A DNA stretch of 64,000 nt from Nocardia abscessus (GTDB taxonomy: Bacteria > Actinomycetota > Actinomycetes > Mycobacteriales > Mycobacteriaceae). Positions 23,524 to 32,558 of this stretch are shown here, one piece after another. Positions within the stretch are counted from its first letter, which is position 1. Each line of letters begins with the position of its first letter. The stretch spans positions 124,001 through 188,000 of the forward strand of contig NZ_JADLQO010000017.1 in the NCBI RefSeq assembly GCF_015477775.1, read 5' to 3'. The notes beneath the pieces were generated by a model. That model did no database searches. It was not told where the DNA came from and saw only the letters and a list, made by a program, of their open reading frames with translations. Position numbers and translations under genes: made by a program.

Positions 23524-24657
23524 TCATCGCGGTGCGAGGTCGGTGCCCGCCAGCAGGCCGCTGACCCGCAGCAGTTCGTCGTTCTCGGCGGCGAGGCCGA
23601 TGGTGGTGCGCAGGTAGCCGGGGATGCCGACGTCGCGGATCAGCACGCCGTGGTCGAGATAGCGCTGCCAGGTGCGCGCGGCGTCGGCGAAGCGGCCGAA
23701 CAGCAGGAAGTTGGCGTCGCTGGGGATCACGTCGTACCCCTGCTCCCGCAGCGCCGCCGCCACCCGGTCGCGCTGCGCGGCCAGTTCGGCGACGCTGCCA
23801 AGGGTCTCCTCGGCGTGCCGCAGGGCCGCGCGGGCGGCGACCTGGGTGACCACCGAGAGGTGGTAGGGCAGCCGCACCAGCAGCATCGCGTCGATCACCG
23901 CGGGCGCGGCGACCAGGTAGCCGAGCCGCCCCCCCGCGAACGCGAACGCCTTGCTCATCGTCCTGGTCACCACGAGTTTCGCCGGGAACTGCGCGATCAG
24001 CCCGATGGCGCTGGGCTGTGCCGAGAACTCGCCGTAGGCCTCATCCACCACCACGATGCCGGGCGCGGCGGCGAGGATGCGCGCCAAGTCCTGCCGCGGG
24101 ATGCTGTGCCCGGTGGGGTTGTTCGGACTGGTCACGAACACCACGTCGGGCCTGCGCTCGGCGATGGCGGCCAGTGCGTGGTCGATGTCGAGGGAGAAGT
24201 CGGCGCTGCGCTTGGCCTCGATCCACTCGGTGTCGATGCCCTCGGAGATGATCGGGTGCATCGAGTAGGAGGGCACGAAACCCAGTGCGCTGCGGCCCGG
24301 TCCGCCGAAGGCCTGCAACAGCTGCTGCAGGATCTCGTTGGAGCCGTTGGCCGCCCAGACGTTGCCGGTGTCCAGCGCGATGCCGGTCTGCGTGGTCAGA
24401 TACCGCGCCAGGTCGGTGCGCAGCGCGACGGCGTCGCGGTCCGGGTAGCGATGCAGGTCGGCGGCGGCCGCGCGGATCGAATCGGCCACGTCGTCGATCA
24501 GCGCCCGGCTCGGCGGGTGCGGGTTCTCGTTCGTGTTCAGCTGCACGGGAACCGTCAATTGCGGTGCGCCGTACGGCTTCTTGCCGCGCAGGTTCTCCCG
24601 CAGCGGCAGCTCGTCCAGGGTCAGCTCCGCGCCGGGCGCGCTCACCGCGCGCGTCAC
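23524..24657 (-). CDS. hisC: Histidinol-phosphate aminotransferase
   Basis: This 377-residue PLP enzyme transaminates imidazole acetol phosphate with glutamate. Landmarks are ELPLRENLRGKKPYGAPQ, LNTNENPHPPS, NVWAANGSNEILQQLL, FVTSPNNPTGHSIP and the PLP-Lys segment TRTMSKAFAFAGGRLGYL. The GTG at 24657 overlaps the hisD stop as GTGA, so translation is coupled. A longer frame to 24831 only reads through hisD out of frame. Confidence 0.96.
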   Translation of the reverse strand: MTRAVSAPGAELTLDELPLRENLRGKKPYGAPQLTVPVQLNTNENPHPPSRALIDDVADSIRAAAADLHRYPDRDAVALRTDLARYLTTQTGIALDTGNVWAANGSNEILQQLLQAFGGPGRSALGFVPSYSMHPIISEGIDTEWIEAKRSADFSLDIDHALAAIAERRPDVVFVTSPNNPTGHSIPRQDLARILAAAPGIVVVDEAYGEFSAQPSAIGLIAQFPAKLVVTRTMSKAFAFAGGRLGYLVAAPAVIDAMLLVRLPYHLSVVTQVAARAALRHAEETLGSVAELAAQRDRVAAALREQGYDVIPSDANFLLFGRFADAARTWQRYLDHGVLIRDVGIPGYLRTTIGLAAENDELLRVSGLLAGTDLAPR

Positions 24658-25991
24658 GACAGCGCCTCGAAACGCGCCTGCACGGCCTGGCCGTGCGCGG
24701 GCAGGTCTTCCGCGTTCGCCAGCGCCACCACGTGACCCGCCACGTCCTTCAGCGCCGCTTCGGTGTACTCCACGACGTGGATTCCGCGCAGGAAGGTTTG
24801 CACGCTCAGCCCGGAGGAGTGCCGTGCGCACCCCGCGGTCGGCAGCACGTGGTTGGAGCCCGCGCAGTAGTCCCCCAGGCTGACCGGCGCGTACGCGCCG
24901 ACGAACACCGCTCCGGCGCTGCGCACCCGGGCCGCGACCGCGGGCGCGTCCGTGGTCTGGATCTCCAGGTGTTCGGCGGCGTAGGCGTTCACCACGCGCA
25001 GGCCCTGCTCGATGTCATCGACCAAGACGGTGCCGGACTGCTTGCCGCGCAGCGCCTCGCTCACCCGGTGGGCGTGCTTGACCACGGTCAGTTGCATGGT
25101 CAGCGCCGCGTCCACCGCGTCGGCCAGCTGCTCGCTGTCGGTGACCAGCACACTGGCGGCCAGCACGTCGTGCTCGGCCTGACTGATCAGGTCGGCGGCG
25201 ACGTGCACCGGATCGGCGGTCGCGTCGGCGAGGATGGCGATCTCGGTGGGGCCCGCCTCGGCGTCGATGCCGACCAGGCCGCGGCACAGCCGCTTCGCGG
25301 CGGTGACGTAGATGTTGCCCGGCCCGGTGATCAGGTCGACCGGCTCCAGCTGCGCGCCGTCGGTGTCGAGGCCGCCGTAGGACAGCAGGGCGATGCCCTG
25401 GGCGCCGCCGACCGCCCACACCTCGTCGACGCCGAGCAGTTGCGCGGCGGCGAGGATGGTGGGGTGCGGAAGCCCGCCGAACTGCGCCTGCGGCGGCGAG
25501 GCCACCACCAGCGAGCCGACGCCCGCGGTCTGCGCGGGCACCACGTTCATCACGACGCTGGACGGGTAGACGGCGTTTCCGCCCGGCACGTACAGGCCGA
25601 CCCGTTCGACGGGCACCCAGCGCTCGGTGACGGTGCCGCCCGGCACCACCTCGGTGGTCTTGTCGGTGCGCCGCTGATCGGCGTGCACCTTGCGCGCCCG
25701 GGCGATGGACTCCTCCAGCGCCGCGCGGACCGCCGGGTCCAGCCGTTCCAGCGCGGCTTCCAGCTCGGCCGCGGGCACCCGCACCGTCGGCGGGATCACT
25801 CCGTCGAAGCGCTCGCTGAACTCCAGGGCCGCCGACACACCCTGATCACGGATCGCCTCGACCACCGGACGCACCTGATGCAGCACCGAGTCCACGTCGA
25901 CTCCCCCACGCGGCAGCGCGGCGCGCAGCTCGGCGACGGAGGGAGTACGACCGCGCAGATCGACGCGGGCGAGCTCGATGCGGGATGTCAT
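24654..25991 (-). CDS. hisD: Histidinol dehydrogenase
   Basis: HisD oxidises histidinol to histidine in two NAD-dependent steps with a Zn ion. The 445 residues include RVGLYVPGGNAVYPSSVVMNVVPAQTAG, VDLITGPGNIYVTAAKRL, IDAEAGPTEIAILAD, the Zn-ligand region LISQAEHDVLAASVLVT, and the C-terminal GSNHVLPTAGCARHSSGLSVQTFLRG. It heads the hisD-C-B-H unit. A TAGGCT -10 at 26051-26046 precedes a leader of about 45 bases that begins with a small hairpin. Confidence 0.97.
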   Translation of the reverse strand: MTSRIELARVDLRGRTPSVAELRAALPRGGVDVDSVLHQVRPVVEAIRDQGVSAALEFSERFDGVIPPTVRVPAAELEAALERLDPAVRAALEESIARARKVHADQRRTDKTTEVVPGGTVTERWVPVERVGLYVPGGNAVYPSSVVMNVVPAQTAGVGSLVVASPPQAQFGGLPHPTILAAAQLLGVDEVWAVGGAQGIALLSYGGLDTDGAQLEPVDLITGPGNIYVTAAKRLCRGLVGIDAEAGPTEIAILADATADPVHVAADLISQAEHDVLAASVLVTDSEQLADAVDAALTMQLTVVKHAHRVSEALRGKQSGTVLVDDIEQGLRVVNAYAAEHLEIQTTDAPAVAARVRSAGAVFVGAYAPVSLGDYCAGSNHVLPTAGCARHSSGLSVQTFLRGIHVVEYTEAALKDVAGHVVALANAEDLPAHGQAVQARFEALS

Positions 25992-26022
25992 GTGGTGTCG
26001 GTCCTTGTCTCCAGCTGATTCC

Positions 26023-26051
26023 GCAACAGGAAAGTTGCAGCTACCAGCCTA
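26023..26051 (-). promoter_or_regulatory. hisD promoter and 5'-end hairpin
   Basis: TAGGCT at 26051-26046 (minus strand) would start the transcript near 26038. The first bases of that RNA pair as GCAAC, six-base loop, GTTGC (26038-26023). An AAGGA ribosome-binding site lies ten bases before the ATG. No Trp-, His- or T-box-type leader is apparent. Confidence 0.4.
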
Positions 26052-26254
26052 ATGGGCCGACGCCAGCCGTTATCGGTGTGGTCCGCGACTGCCGAGCCGC
26101 TCCCGTGCCATATTCGCCAGGTCAGCCCGCTGGTGAGCTGTTCGGCGCACGGGGCGGTGTGGCGCCGATCTCGTTCGAGGGCTCGGGGGGTCAGCCACCT
26201 TCGCGTCCGTGGCGCGACGGCAAACGCGGCGTCGCCTCCGAACCTGGACGCGCG

Positions 26255-27886
26255 TCAGCGGGTGTCGCTGTCGATGAGGGCGGACCCACTGCCAGGGTTG
26301 ATCAACCGAAGCGTCACCGACTTGTTCTGGCCCCCGTAGGTCACGCTGGCCACATTGACGTCGACCGAGCCGTCCGCGTTGGTGCCGGTACCGCCACCGG
26401 CCGTGTCGACAGTGTTGAAGCCCGTGACCCGATTCTGCGTCCAGTAGGTCTCGAAGGCTTGCTGGCTGCCGTAGACCTGCTGGGCAGCGGGGGTCAACTG
26501 TTTCCAAGCAGCGGCGAGACTCAGATACGTGAGGTTGTTGTAGAAGTCCACCACTTGGTCGATCGACACCCGGGAGTCGGCCTTGCCGACGCTCTTCGTC
26601 TCGCCCACGGGGGCGGCAGCCGACGACGTATTGCCACCCGGCCGCGTCGACGCGGTCACTGAAGTGGAGCTGCCCTGGGATGCCTGGGAGCTCGAGCCCG
26701 ATGAGGTCAGCGTGTTCACCATGATGGCCCCGACCACGGCGACGGCGCCGACCAGCGCACCGATCAGCACGGCGCGACGCACGCCGCCAGATCGCCGTTC
26801 GGGCGTCGGGCGCGGCTGCGCCATGGTGCGGGGATGCGCCGCGGTGTCCGGATGGGCCGGCCGCGCGGGCGCTGGGCGGGGGCGCGGCTGGCGCTCGGTG
26901 GGCGTGTAGGGCGCCGACGCCATCGCCGACGGCCGCAGTGTGCGGGTCGCCGATTCGGAGTCGCCCGCTCTCGGCCGCGCGAACGCTTCGCTGGCCGGCA
27001 CGAACCCGACGGAAACCGGCGCTGGACCGGCGTCGGCGAACGCGGCGAGGTGGTCGCGCGCCGCGCGCATGCTCGGGCGCTCGGACGGCTCCGGGCTGAG
27101 CAGGTCGAGCAGGAAGTCCGTCGCGGGGCCCGCGTTGCGCGGTTCGCTCAGCTGACCATTGGCGGCGGCGTAGAGCACCGCGAGCGGGTTGGAGCCCGCA
27201 CCGTAGGGCGGTTCGCCCTCCAGCGCGTGGAACAGCGTCGCGCCCAGCGCGAACACGTCGGACGCCGGACTGGGATCGGAGCCGCGGGCGACCTCGGGCG
27301 CGAGATAGGCGGCGGTGCCGCAGATCAGTCCGGTCTCGGTGAGCGTGACGTCGCCGGTCGCGCGGGAGATGCCGAAGTCGGTGATCTTCACCGTCCCGTG
27401 ATCATCGAGCAGGATATTGCCCGGCTTCACGTCACGGTGCACGATGCCCGCCTGGTGCGCGGCGATCAGCGCCGAGGCGACCTGCTCGCCGATCCGCGCG
27501 ACCTGGGTCAGCGGCAAGGTGCCCTGAGCGCCGATCACCGCGGCCAGGCTCTTGGACTTCAGGTACTCCATCACCAGGCAGGGATCGCCCTCGTGCTCGG
27601 TGATGTCGAACACGACGATCGCGTTCGGATGCTGGAAGCGGGCGGCGTTGCGGGCCTCCCGGATCGCGCGTTGGCGAACCACGACGCGTTCGGCCTCGGG
27701 CAAGCTCGGTTGGATGTGGATCTGCTTGACGGCCACGGAGCGCTGGAGGCGTTCGTCGACGGCACGCCAGACCACGCCCGTGCCGCCGCTACCAATCCGC
27801 TCGACCAGGCGGTAATGCTCCGCGATCAACTGACCGGTATCGATGGCGCCTACTCCGAACCTTCTCGAAATCGTGACATCCCGCAT
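26255..27886 (-). CDS. Transmembrane serine/threonine protein kinase (PASTA-less)
   Basis: This 543-residue eukaryotic-type kinase has a cytoplasmic catalytic domain (about 24-285) with the Gly loop IGSGGTGVVW, ATP-binding Lys54, catalytic HRD at 150-152, DFG at 170-172 and APE near 197-199. A Pro/Ala/Arg-rich linker (about 320-368) leads to one membrane helix (371-393). The outer part starts with a Ser/Thr-rich tether and ends in a roughly 100-residue domain (VSIDQVVDFYNNLTYLSLAAAWKQLTPAAQQVYGSQ...) that is not PASTA; it looks NTF2-like. The gene lies 99 bases downstream of a penicillin-binding lipoprotein, suggesting a role in sensing the cell wall. Confidence 0.92.
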   Translation of the reverse strand: MRDVTISRRFGVGAIDTGQLIAEHYRLVERIGSGGTGVVWRAVDERLQRSVAVKQIHIQPSLPEAERVVVRQRAIREARNAARFQHPNAIVVFDITEHEGDPCLVMEYLKSKSLAAVIGAQGTLPLTQVARIGEQVASALIAAHQAGIVHRDVKPGNILLDDHGTVKITDFGISRATGDVTLTETGLICGTAAYLAPEVARGSDPSPASDVFALGATLFHALEGEPPYGAGSNPLAVLYAAANGQLSEPRNAGPATDFLLDLLSPEPSERPSMRAARDHLAAFADAGPAPVSVGFVPASEAFARPRAGDSESATRTLRPSAMASAPYTPTERQPRPRPAPARPAHPDTAAHPRTMAQPRPTPERRSGGVRRAVLIGALVGAVAVVGAIMVNTLTSSGSSSQASQGSSTSVTASTRPGGNTSSAAAPVGETKSVGKADSRVSIDQVVDFYNNLTYLSLAAAWKQLTPAAQQVYGSQQAFETYWTQNRVTGFNTVDTAGGGTGTNADGSVDVNVASVTYGGQNKSVTLRLINPGSGSALIDSDTR

Positions 27887-27985
27887 ATTGATTACTCACG
27901 CGGTCCCGGGATGAGTGTAGCGGGCTCCCGGCGGCTCGCACGCGCCAGCCGGGCCTTGACGCGGGCCGGAATCGCCCGAAACGGA

Positions 27986-29737
27986 CTATTCGCGTGCGCG
28001 CAGCATCCGGCCCGCGGCGTCCACGGCGGGCGCCGAACTGCTCGCATCGCTGATGAACACGGAAAACGCCAGGTCGCCGTCGATGCCGACGAACCAACCG
28101 TGCGCGTGGGTGTCATCGATGTACTCCGCGGTGCCGGTCTTGCCGAGCAGCCCCGGAATGTCGCGCAATTGCGTGGCGGTGCCGTCGGTGATCGTCTCGC
28201 GCAGCATGGCTTTCAGCTGGTCGTCGACCTGCGGCGGCAGTGCTTCCGGAGTGCGGTCCGGGGTGCCCGGCTTGCCCGCGACGAGGGTGGGCGCGGGCGC
28301 GGCACCACGAGCGATGGACGCGGCGACCATGGCCATGCCGAACGGCGACGCTGTCACCTGCCCTTGACCGATCGCCGACTCCACCCGCAGCGCGGAGGTG
28401 CCTGCCGGTGGCACCTTTCCGGTGACAGTCGTCAGGCCCGGTGTGACGTAGTCGATCCCGAGGCCGAGTTGTGCGGCCGCTTTCGTCAGTGCGTCGGCGG
28501 GCAATTGCACGGCGAGGGCGCCCATGGTGGTGTTGCAGGAGCGGGCGAACGCGGTGTGCAGCGGGACCGAGCCCAGATCGAAGTTGTTGTCGTTGGGGAT
28601 GCGGCGGCCCTCGATGTTCGCGGTGCCGGGGCAGGGCAGCACGGTGTCGGGTGTCACCGTTCCGGCCTGCAACGCGGCGGAGACGGTGACCGTCTTGAAC
28701 GTCGAACCCGGCGGGTAGAGCCCGGTCAGCGCGATCGGGCCCTGCGCGTCGGCGGGGGCGTTCTGCGCGATCGCGACGACCTCGCCGGTCGACGGCCGCA
28801 GGGCGACGATCGCGGCGGGCTGGGCAACCGGGACCAGGGCGGCCTCCGCGGCGCGCTGCAAGCCGAGGTCGAGCGTGGTCGCGATGTCCGCGGTGGGCGT
28901 CGGGTCCGTCCCAGCGACGCGCTGGGTGCCCTCCGGGGTCTGGGCGCGCACCGCCCACCCCGCGTTCGCGTCGGCGGACTCCTGCCACAGCTCGGCCAGT
29001 CCGGACAGGGTCGGTGCGGCCAGCGCCTTGTCGGTCGTCAGCAGGCGGGTCTGCGGGGCGAGGACGACACCGGGCAGCGCGGTCAGACGATCTCGGACCG
29101 GGGCGAGATCGCTCTCGCGCAGGGTGATCGCGGTGATCGATTTGCCTTGGGCCGCTGCCGATTCCGCTTGCAGCGATTGCGCGGTGAGGCCGGGCGCGAG
29201 TGGGCCGAGCAGGTCCGCGACGGCGGCGAGGTCGGCGCCGGGGCCGACATTCACCAGCGTGACGATCTGCTCGGTCATCAGTTCGCCGCCGGTGGAATCG
29301 AGGATGCGGGCCGGTTTCGGATAGACCCTGCTGTAGCTCAGCGGCCCCGCGGCCAGCCCGGGGGCGACCGTGGCGGGATCCCACTTCACCCGCCACCCCA
29401 CTCCGTCGTCGCGCGCGGTGCCGTTGGTGGTGTAGGTCCACTCGGACTTGCCGTCGCCGCCCAGCTTCCAGGTGGCGGCCAGCGCGAAACCGTTCTCGTC
29501 GGCCGAGCGCACCTCGAAGCGCACGTCCTTGCCGAGCCCTTCGTAGAGCGCGCCGAGGGTGTCCGCGGCCAGGGCCGGGTTGTCGGTGAGCGCGGCCGCC
29601 GCGGCGACGTCGTCGCGGTTGAGCGCCTCGGCGAACTGCCCGGCGACGGTGTCGGGCTGTTCCGGTCCGGACGAGCAGGCGGTGAGCACGAGAATCGGTG
29701 CGGCGAACAGGACGAGGGACTTCCGGTTGGTACGCAC
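27986..29737 (-). CDS. Penicillin-binding lipoprotein with NTF2-like domain
   Basis: This 583-residue class B PBP crosslinks peptidoglycan outside the membrane. The signal peptide ends in a lipobox (VLTAC, Cys21). Residues 28-145 form an MecA_N/NTF2-like domain, followed by a linker/dimerisation region. The transpeptidase domain carries S345-T-F-K348 (nucleophile motif), S400-C-N402 and K533-T-G. The closest relative I recall is PBP-lipo Rv2864c of M. tuberculosis, which shares the same layout and many segments such as TGLYPPGSTFK. The GTG at 29737 lies seven bases after TAGGGT. The downstream neighbour is a membrane Ser/Thr kinase. Confidence 0.93.
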   Translation of the reverse strand: MRTNRKSLVLFAAPILVLTACSSGPEQPDTVAGQFAEALNRDDVAAAAALTDNPALAADTLGALYEGLGKDVRFEVRSADENGFALAATWKLGGDGKSEWTYTTNGTARDDGVGWRVKWDPATVAPGLAAGPLSYSRVYPKPARILDSTGGELMTEQIVTLVNVGPGADLAAVADLLGPLAPGLTAQSLQAESAAAQGKSITAITLRESDLAPVRDRLTALPGVVLAPQTRLLTTDKALAAPTLSGLAELWQESADANAGWAVRAQTPEGTQRVAGTDPTPTADIATTLDLGLQRAAEAALVPVAQPAAIVALRPSTGEVVAIAQNAPADAQGPIALTGLYPPGSTFKTVTVSAALQAGTVTPDTVLPCPGTANIEGRRIPNDNNFDLGSVPLHTAFARSCNTTMGALAVQLPADALTKAAAQLGLGIDYVTPGLTTVTGKVPPAGTSALRVESAIGQGQVTASPFGMAMVAASIARGAAPAPTLVAGKPGTPDRTPEALPPQVDDQLKAMLRETITDGTATQLRDIPGLLGKTGTAEYIDDTHAHGWFVGIDGDLAFSVFISDASSSAPAVDAAGRMLRARE

Positions 29738-29744
29738 GCCGACG

Positions 29745-29750
29745 ACCCTA
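29745..29750 (-). promoter_or_regulatory. -10 element, leaderless PBP promoter
   Basis: TAGGGT on the minus strand lies seven bases before the GTG at 29737; no Shine-Dalgarno sequence is visible between them. Confidence 0.5.
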
Positions 29751-29784
29751 TCGGGCCGGGCGCCGCGCCGAGCGGATCACGAGG

Positions 29785-30651
29785 TCAGTCGCGCGACCAC
29801 GGAGCCTCCGCGAGCGCGGCGGCGTCGGCGTCGGCGAGGTCGATGTCGAACACCTCGGTGAGGATCTTGGGCAGCTCGGCGGGTTCCAGCTCCTTCGTGT
29901 CGCTCGTGCCGTCGGGGTACTCGGTGACGAACGTGGTGCCGTCCAGCACGTGGTGCACGTCGGGGCGGAAGCGCTGCGCGTACGGCCGGGTGGTGAACGG
30001 GGAACGCGGCGAGGTCGACACGAAGTGGTTGCCGACCGCGTAGTCGATGCGGTACTGCGGATTCAGGGTGAAACTGTGCCGGTCGACCCACCCGTCGCGG
30101 CCGTATTGGTGCAGCACCCACAACTCCGAATCCAGCTCACCGCGCGTACTCTCCAGCCGGAACTTCCATTCGCCCGCGGCGAATTCGCCGGTCTCGGCGG
30201 ACAGTTCGAACGGCACGAGCGGTCCGGCGCCGAAGCCGACGTCGCACAGCCAGACCCGATCGTCGTCGGCGGTGGTCACGCGCAGCAACGCGTGGGTGGC
30301 GGGCCGCAATGCCGTGCCCGCGCCCATGCTCACGCGCCCGCTGAGGCCCGTGACGCCGAACCCGAGCCGTTCCAGCGCGGCCGCGAACAATCCCACGTTC
30401 TCGTAGCAGTAGCCGCCGCGGCGCCGCCGCACGAGTTTGTCCTGCAAGCTCGCCAGATCCAGTGGAATCGACCGGCCCAGGATGATCTCCAGGTTCTCGA
30501 ACGGGATCTCGGTGGTGTGCGCGCGCACCAGCTCGTGCAGCGTCCGGACAGTGGGGGCGCGCTCGCCGTCGAAACCGATGCGGGCCAAATAGGCGTCCAG
30601 ATCGAGTTCCGCTCCGTTCCAGTGGTAGGCCGGGTCGGTCGGCTTGCTCAT
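29785..30651 (-). CDS. nat: Arylamine N-acetyltransferase
   Basis: This 288-residue cytoplasmic enzyme transfers acetyl or propionyl groups from CoA to arylamines and hydrazines; in mycobacteria the family acetylates isoniazid and is tied to cholesterol catabolism. The catalytic triad is visible: Cys in RRRGGYCYENVGLFAAAL, His in RPATHALLRVTT and Asp in VWLCDVGFGAGPLVPF. The N-terminal ELVRAHTTEIPFENLEI is also typical. The ATG follows GCGAGGAC. No steroid-degradation genes are adjacent, so its physiological substrate here is open. Confidence 0.95.
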   Translation of the reverse strand: MSKPTDPAYHWNGAELDLDAYLARIGFDGERAPTVRTLHELVRAHTTEIPFENLEIILGRSIPLDLASLQDKLVRRRRGGYCYENVGLFAAALERLGFGVTGLSGRVSMGAGTALRPATHALLRVTTADDDRVWLCDVGFGAGPLVPFELSAETGEFAAGEWKFRLESTRGELDSELWVLHQYGRDGWVDRHSFTLNPQYRIDYAVGNHFVSTSPRSPFTTRPYAQRFRPDVHHVLDGTTFVTEYPDGTSDTKELEPAELPKILTEVFDIDLADADAAALAEAPWSRD

Positions 30652-30722
30652 CGCGTCCTCGCTTCGTCGTCGGTCTTCTCGGTCAACCGCGCGGGGACAC
30701 GATCATGTTCCCGCCCGACGGC

Positions 30723-31724
30723 TCAGGCCGCGCACTTCGCGCCCGGCGGGGCGGGCGGTGCGGTGACGACGCCGTGCGCGACGTCCACGAGGTAGTCGCG
30801 ATCCGGGCCGTCGACCGGTTCCGCGCCGAGCAGCAGTCGCTCGACGACGCAGCCGCCCTCGAAGAAGGCCGGTCCGACGCTGTGGTCGCCCGGAACCACC
30901 CGCCCGTTCAGGTCGCGCCCGGTGACGACGGTGTACATCGAGGTGGGCCGTCCCGCGACGCGCAAGCCCGCGCGCATCTCGATGCTGGTGGCGTAGGGCA
31001 CCACGTCGTCGGCGGTGCCGTGGACGAGAAACGCGCGCCGTATGTCCATCCGTTCGGCCAGCAGGGCGGGCGAGCGTTCGACGTAGGCGAGCGGGCACAC
31101 CGTGGGCGGGCAACCACCCGCGTCGCGCTCGATCTGTCCGGGCAGTGCCGGATCCACCGCCACCGCGCCCAGCCACATCGTGAAATCGTCGGCGGGACCG
31201 TAGTTGTCGACCCAGTAGTCGAACATCCCGCGCGGTCCGTGCGCCACCGCGAGACCGCTGGTGATGCCGCCCTGGCTCCACCCCCACAGCACCGTGCGGG
31301 CGATCGAGGGATGGGCGTCCCGGTACCACGCGGTCGCGGCGACGATGTCGCGCCAGCCCGCCCACAGATTCCACTCTCCGGTGCGCCACACGCTGCCGTC
31401 GGAGCGCAGGTCCATCGACAGGATCGGGGTGGCGGTGCGCCGCGCGATCGAGTCGAGGTACCCGGCGAAATCCGCCGACGACCCGTCGTGCCCGTGCACC
31501 GCGACCACGAGCGCCTGCGCGGTCACGTCGCCCTGCGCGCACCGATAGGGCTCGTAGACCCGCCCGGTCGCCGTCTCACCGTCCACGGTCAGCGAGACCG
31601 GGCGCACCGCCACCCCGGGGACGCATGCCGCATCCGCCGAAACCCGCGGCGCCACAGAACTTCCCATTACGAGCACGCCGGACAGCGCGCAGCACAGTAC
31701 GAGTACCGAATGTGCCCATCGCAT
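30723..31724 (-). CDS. Secreted alpha/beta-hydrolase (prolyl-oligopeptidase-like)
   Basis: This is a 333-residue hydrolase with an N-terminal signal peptide (LVLCCALSGVLVMGSSVAPRVSADA, cleavage about residue 32). The fold landmarks are an oxyanion segment (LVVAVHGHDGS), the nucleophile elbow GWSQGG, an acidic residue in HGTADDVVPY and the catalytic His in GDHSVGP. Several Cys residues (CPPTVC, GGC, KCAA) could form disulfides in the extracellular protein. The substrate is unknown; esterases and peptidases share this layout. A CATCAT hexamer six bases before the ATG is a weak -10 candidate. It ends 71 bases upstream of the nat gene on the same strand. Confidence 0.82.
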   Translation of the reverse strand: MRWAHSVLVLCCALSGVLVMGSSVAPRVSADAACVPGVAVRPVSLTVDGETATGRVYEPYRCAQGDVTAQALVVAVHGHDGSSADFAGYLDSIARRTATPILSMDLRSDGSVWRTGEWNLWAGWRDIVAATAWYRDAHPSIARTVLWGWSQGGITSGLAVAHGPRGMFDYWVDNYGPADDFTMWLGAVAVDPALPGQIERDAGGCPPTVCPLAYVERSPALLAERMDIRRAFLVHGTADDVVPYATSIEMRAGLRVAGRPTSMYTVVTGRDLNGRVVPGDHSVGPAFFEGGCVVERLLLGAEPVDGPDRDYLVDVAHGVVTAPPAPPGAKCAA

Positions 31725-32043
31725 ACTCGGATGATGTCACGGCGTCCACGGCGTCAGCGACCTCCTTGTTCGGCATCGATCACCAATCCACGCACCATCT
31801 CCGGGGTGCTGCGCGAAGCGGGCATGACCCGCCGGCGGCGCTACGGACCGGAACGTCGCAGCCAGGTCCCCGTCAGCGATCTCGAAGCACGCTTTCCCGG
31901 CCTGCTCGACCTGGGAGCTGGAGGATCGATCCCGATTTTTGGGGGCAGGACCGGGCGTGCGGGTCCTGTTACGGTCCGGGTATTCATTTCGAGTCCGGAC
32001 GGCACGGGTCCGCGCGTTCGGACGTCTTCTCATGGAGTCCGCC
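31725..32043. other. Intergenic region before the TerB-like gene
   Basis: These 319 bases separate two divergent genes. A TACGGT hexamer at about 31970-31975 could serve the plus-strand TerB-like gene with a leader of roughly 60 bases. Nothing else is supportable; the frames present are not protein-like. Confidence 0.35.
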
Positions 32044-32529
32044 ATGGCCTACGTACCCCGCCTCACCCCCGACGCGACCCTGATCAGCACGCTGGCGCAG
32101 AACGCCGCGAGGTGGCGCGAACAATTGCTGGCCGAGCGGAACGCCTTGCGCGGCGGAACTTTTCGCGATGCCGCCGTCGCTCTGTGCGCGCTGGTCGCGA
32201 TGGGCGATGGCGCGACCGAGGCGGCCGACCGCGCCGCTGTCGCCGAACTCGTCACGGCCGACCCGATCTTGCGGAACTTCCCGGTCGACGACTTGCGCGC
32301 CCTGTTCGAAGACAACTGCAATCGGCTGGCGAACGACCCGGTTCGCGGTTGCGCGCACGTGCTGCGGCAGATCGCCAAGGCCGGGGGCAAGCCGGTCGAA
32401 GCGGATGCCGTGATCCGGATCGGCATCCTGACCGGCAGCGCGTCCGGAGTGTGCGGCTCGTCGGCGATCGAGGCCGTCCGTGACGCCTGCCGGACGCTGC
32501 GCTTGGCGCCGGAGCGCTTCGGCCTCTGA
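32044..32529 (+). CDS. TerB-like protein
   Basis: This 161-residue helical cytoplasmic protein matches the TerB (tellurite resistance B-like) family. A helix pair with FRDAAVALCALVAMGDGATEAADRAAVAELVTADPIL contains the acidic metal-binding-type segment of the family, followed by VDDLRALFEDNCNRLANDP and a second similar half with VIRIGILTGSASGVCGSSAIEAVRDACRTLRL. The second half lacks most of the acidic residues. An ATG 12 bases upstream (32032) is possible, but GGAG six bases before 32044 favours the latter. No other ter genes are nearby, so resistance to tellurite should not be assumed. Confidence 0.75.
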   Translation: MAYVPRLTPDATLISTLAQNAARWREQLLAERNALRGGTFRDAAVALCALVAMGDGATEAADRAAVAELVTADPILRNFPVDDLRALFEDNCNRLANDPVRGCAHVLRQIAKAGGKPVEADAVIRIGILTGSASGVCGSSAIEAVRDACRTLRLAPERFGL

Positions 32530-32546
32530 GCCCCGGTCGCGGGCGC

Positions 32547-32552
32547 TACGAT
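32547..32552 (+). promoter_or_regulatory. -10 element, leaderless promoter
   Basis: TACGAT is followed by six bases and the ATG at 32559, only 30 bases after the TerB stop. Confidence 0.55.
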
Positions 32553-32558
32553 TCGCCT

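Noticed and set aside
26834..30043. A 1069-codon plus-strand open frame
   Set aside because: It lies opposite the kinase, PBP and nat genes, has an Arg/Gly/Asp-rich random composition and no family resemblance. It is a shadow of high-G+C codon bias.
31739..32043. A protein remnant in the plus-strand frame containing ISGVLREAGMTRRRRYGPERR
   Set aside because: It resembles a short tract of real protein, but no start, no family and no continuation on either side support it.
32044..32529. A tellurite-resistance determinant
   Set aside because: The gene is a lone TerB-like protein without terZ, terD or terC neighbours; the domain alone does not indicate resistance.
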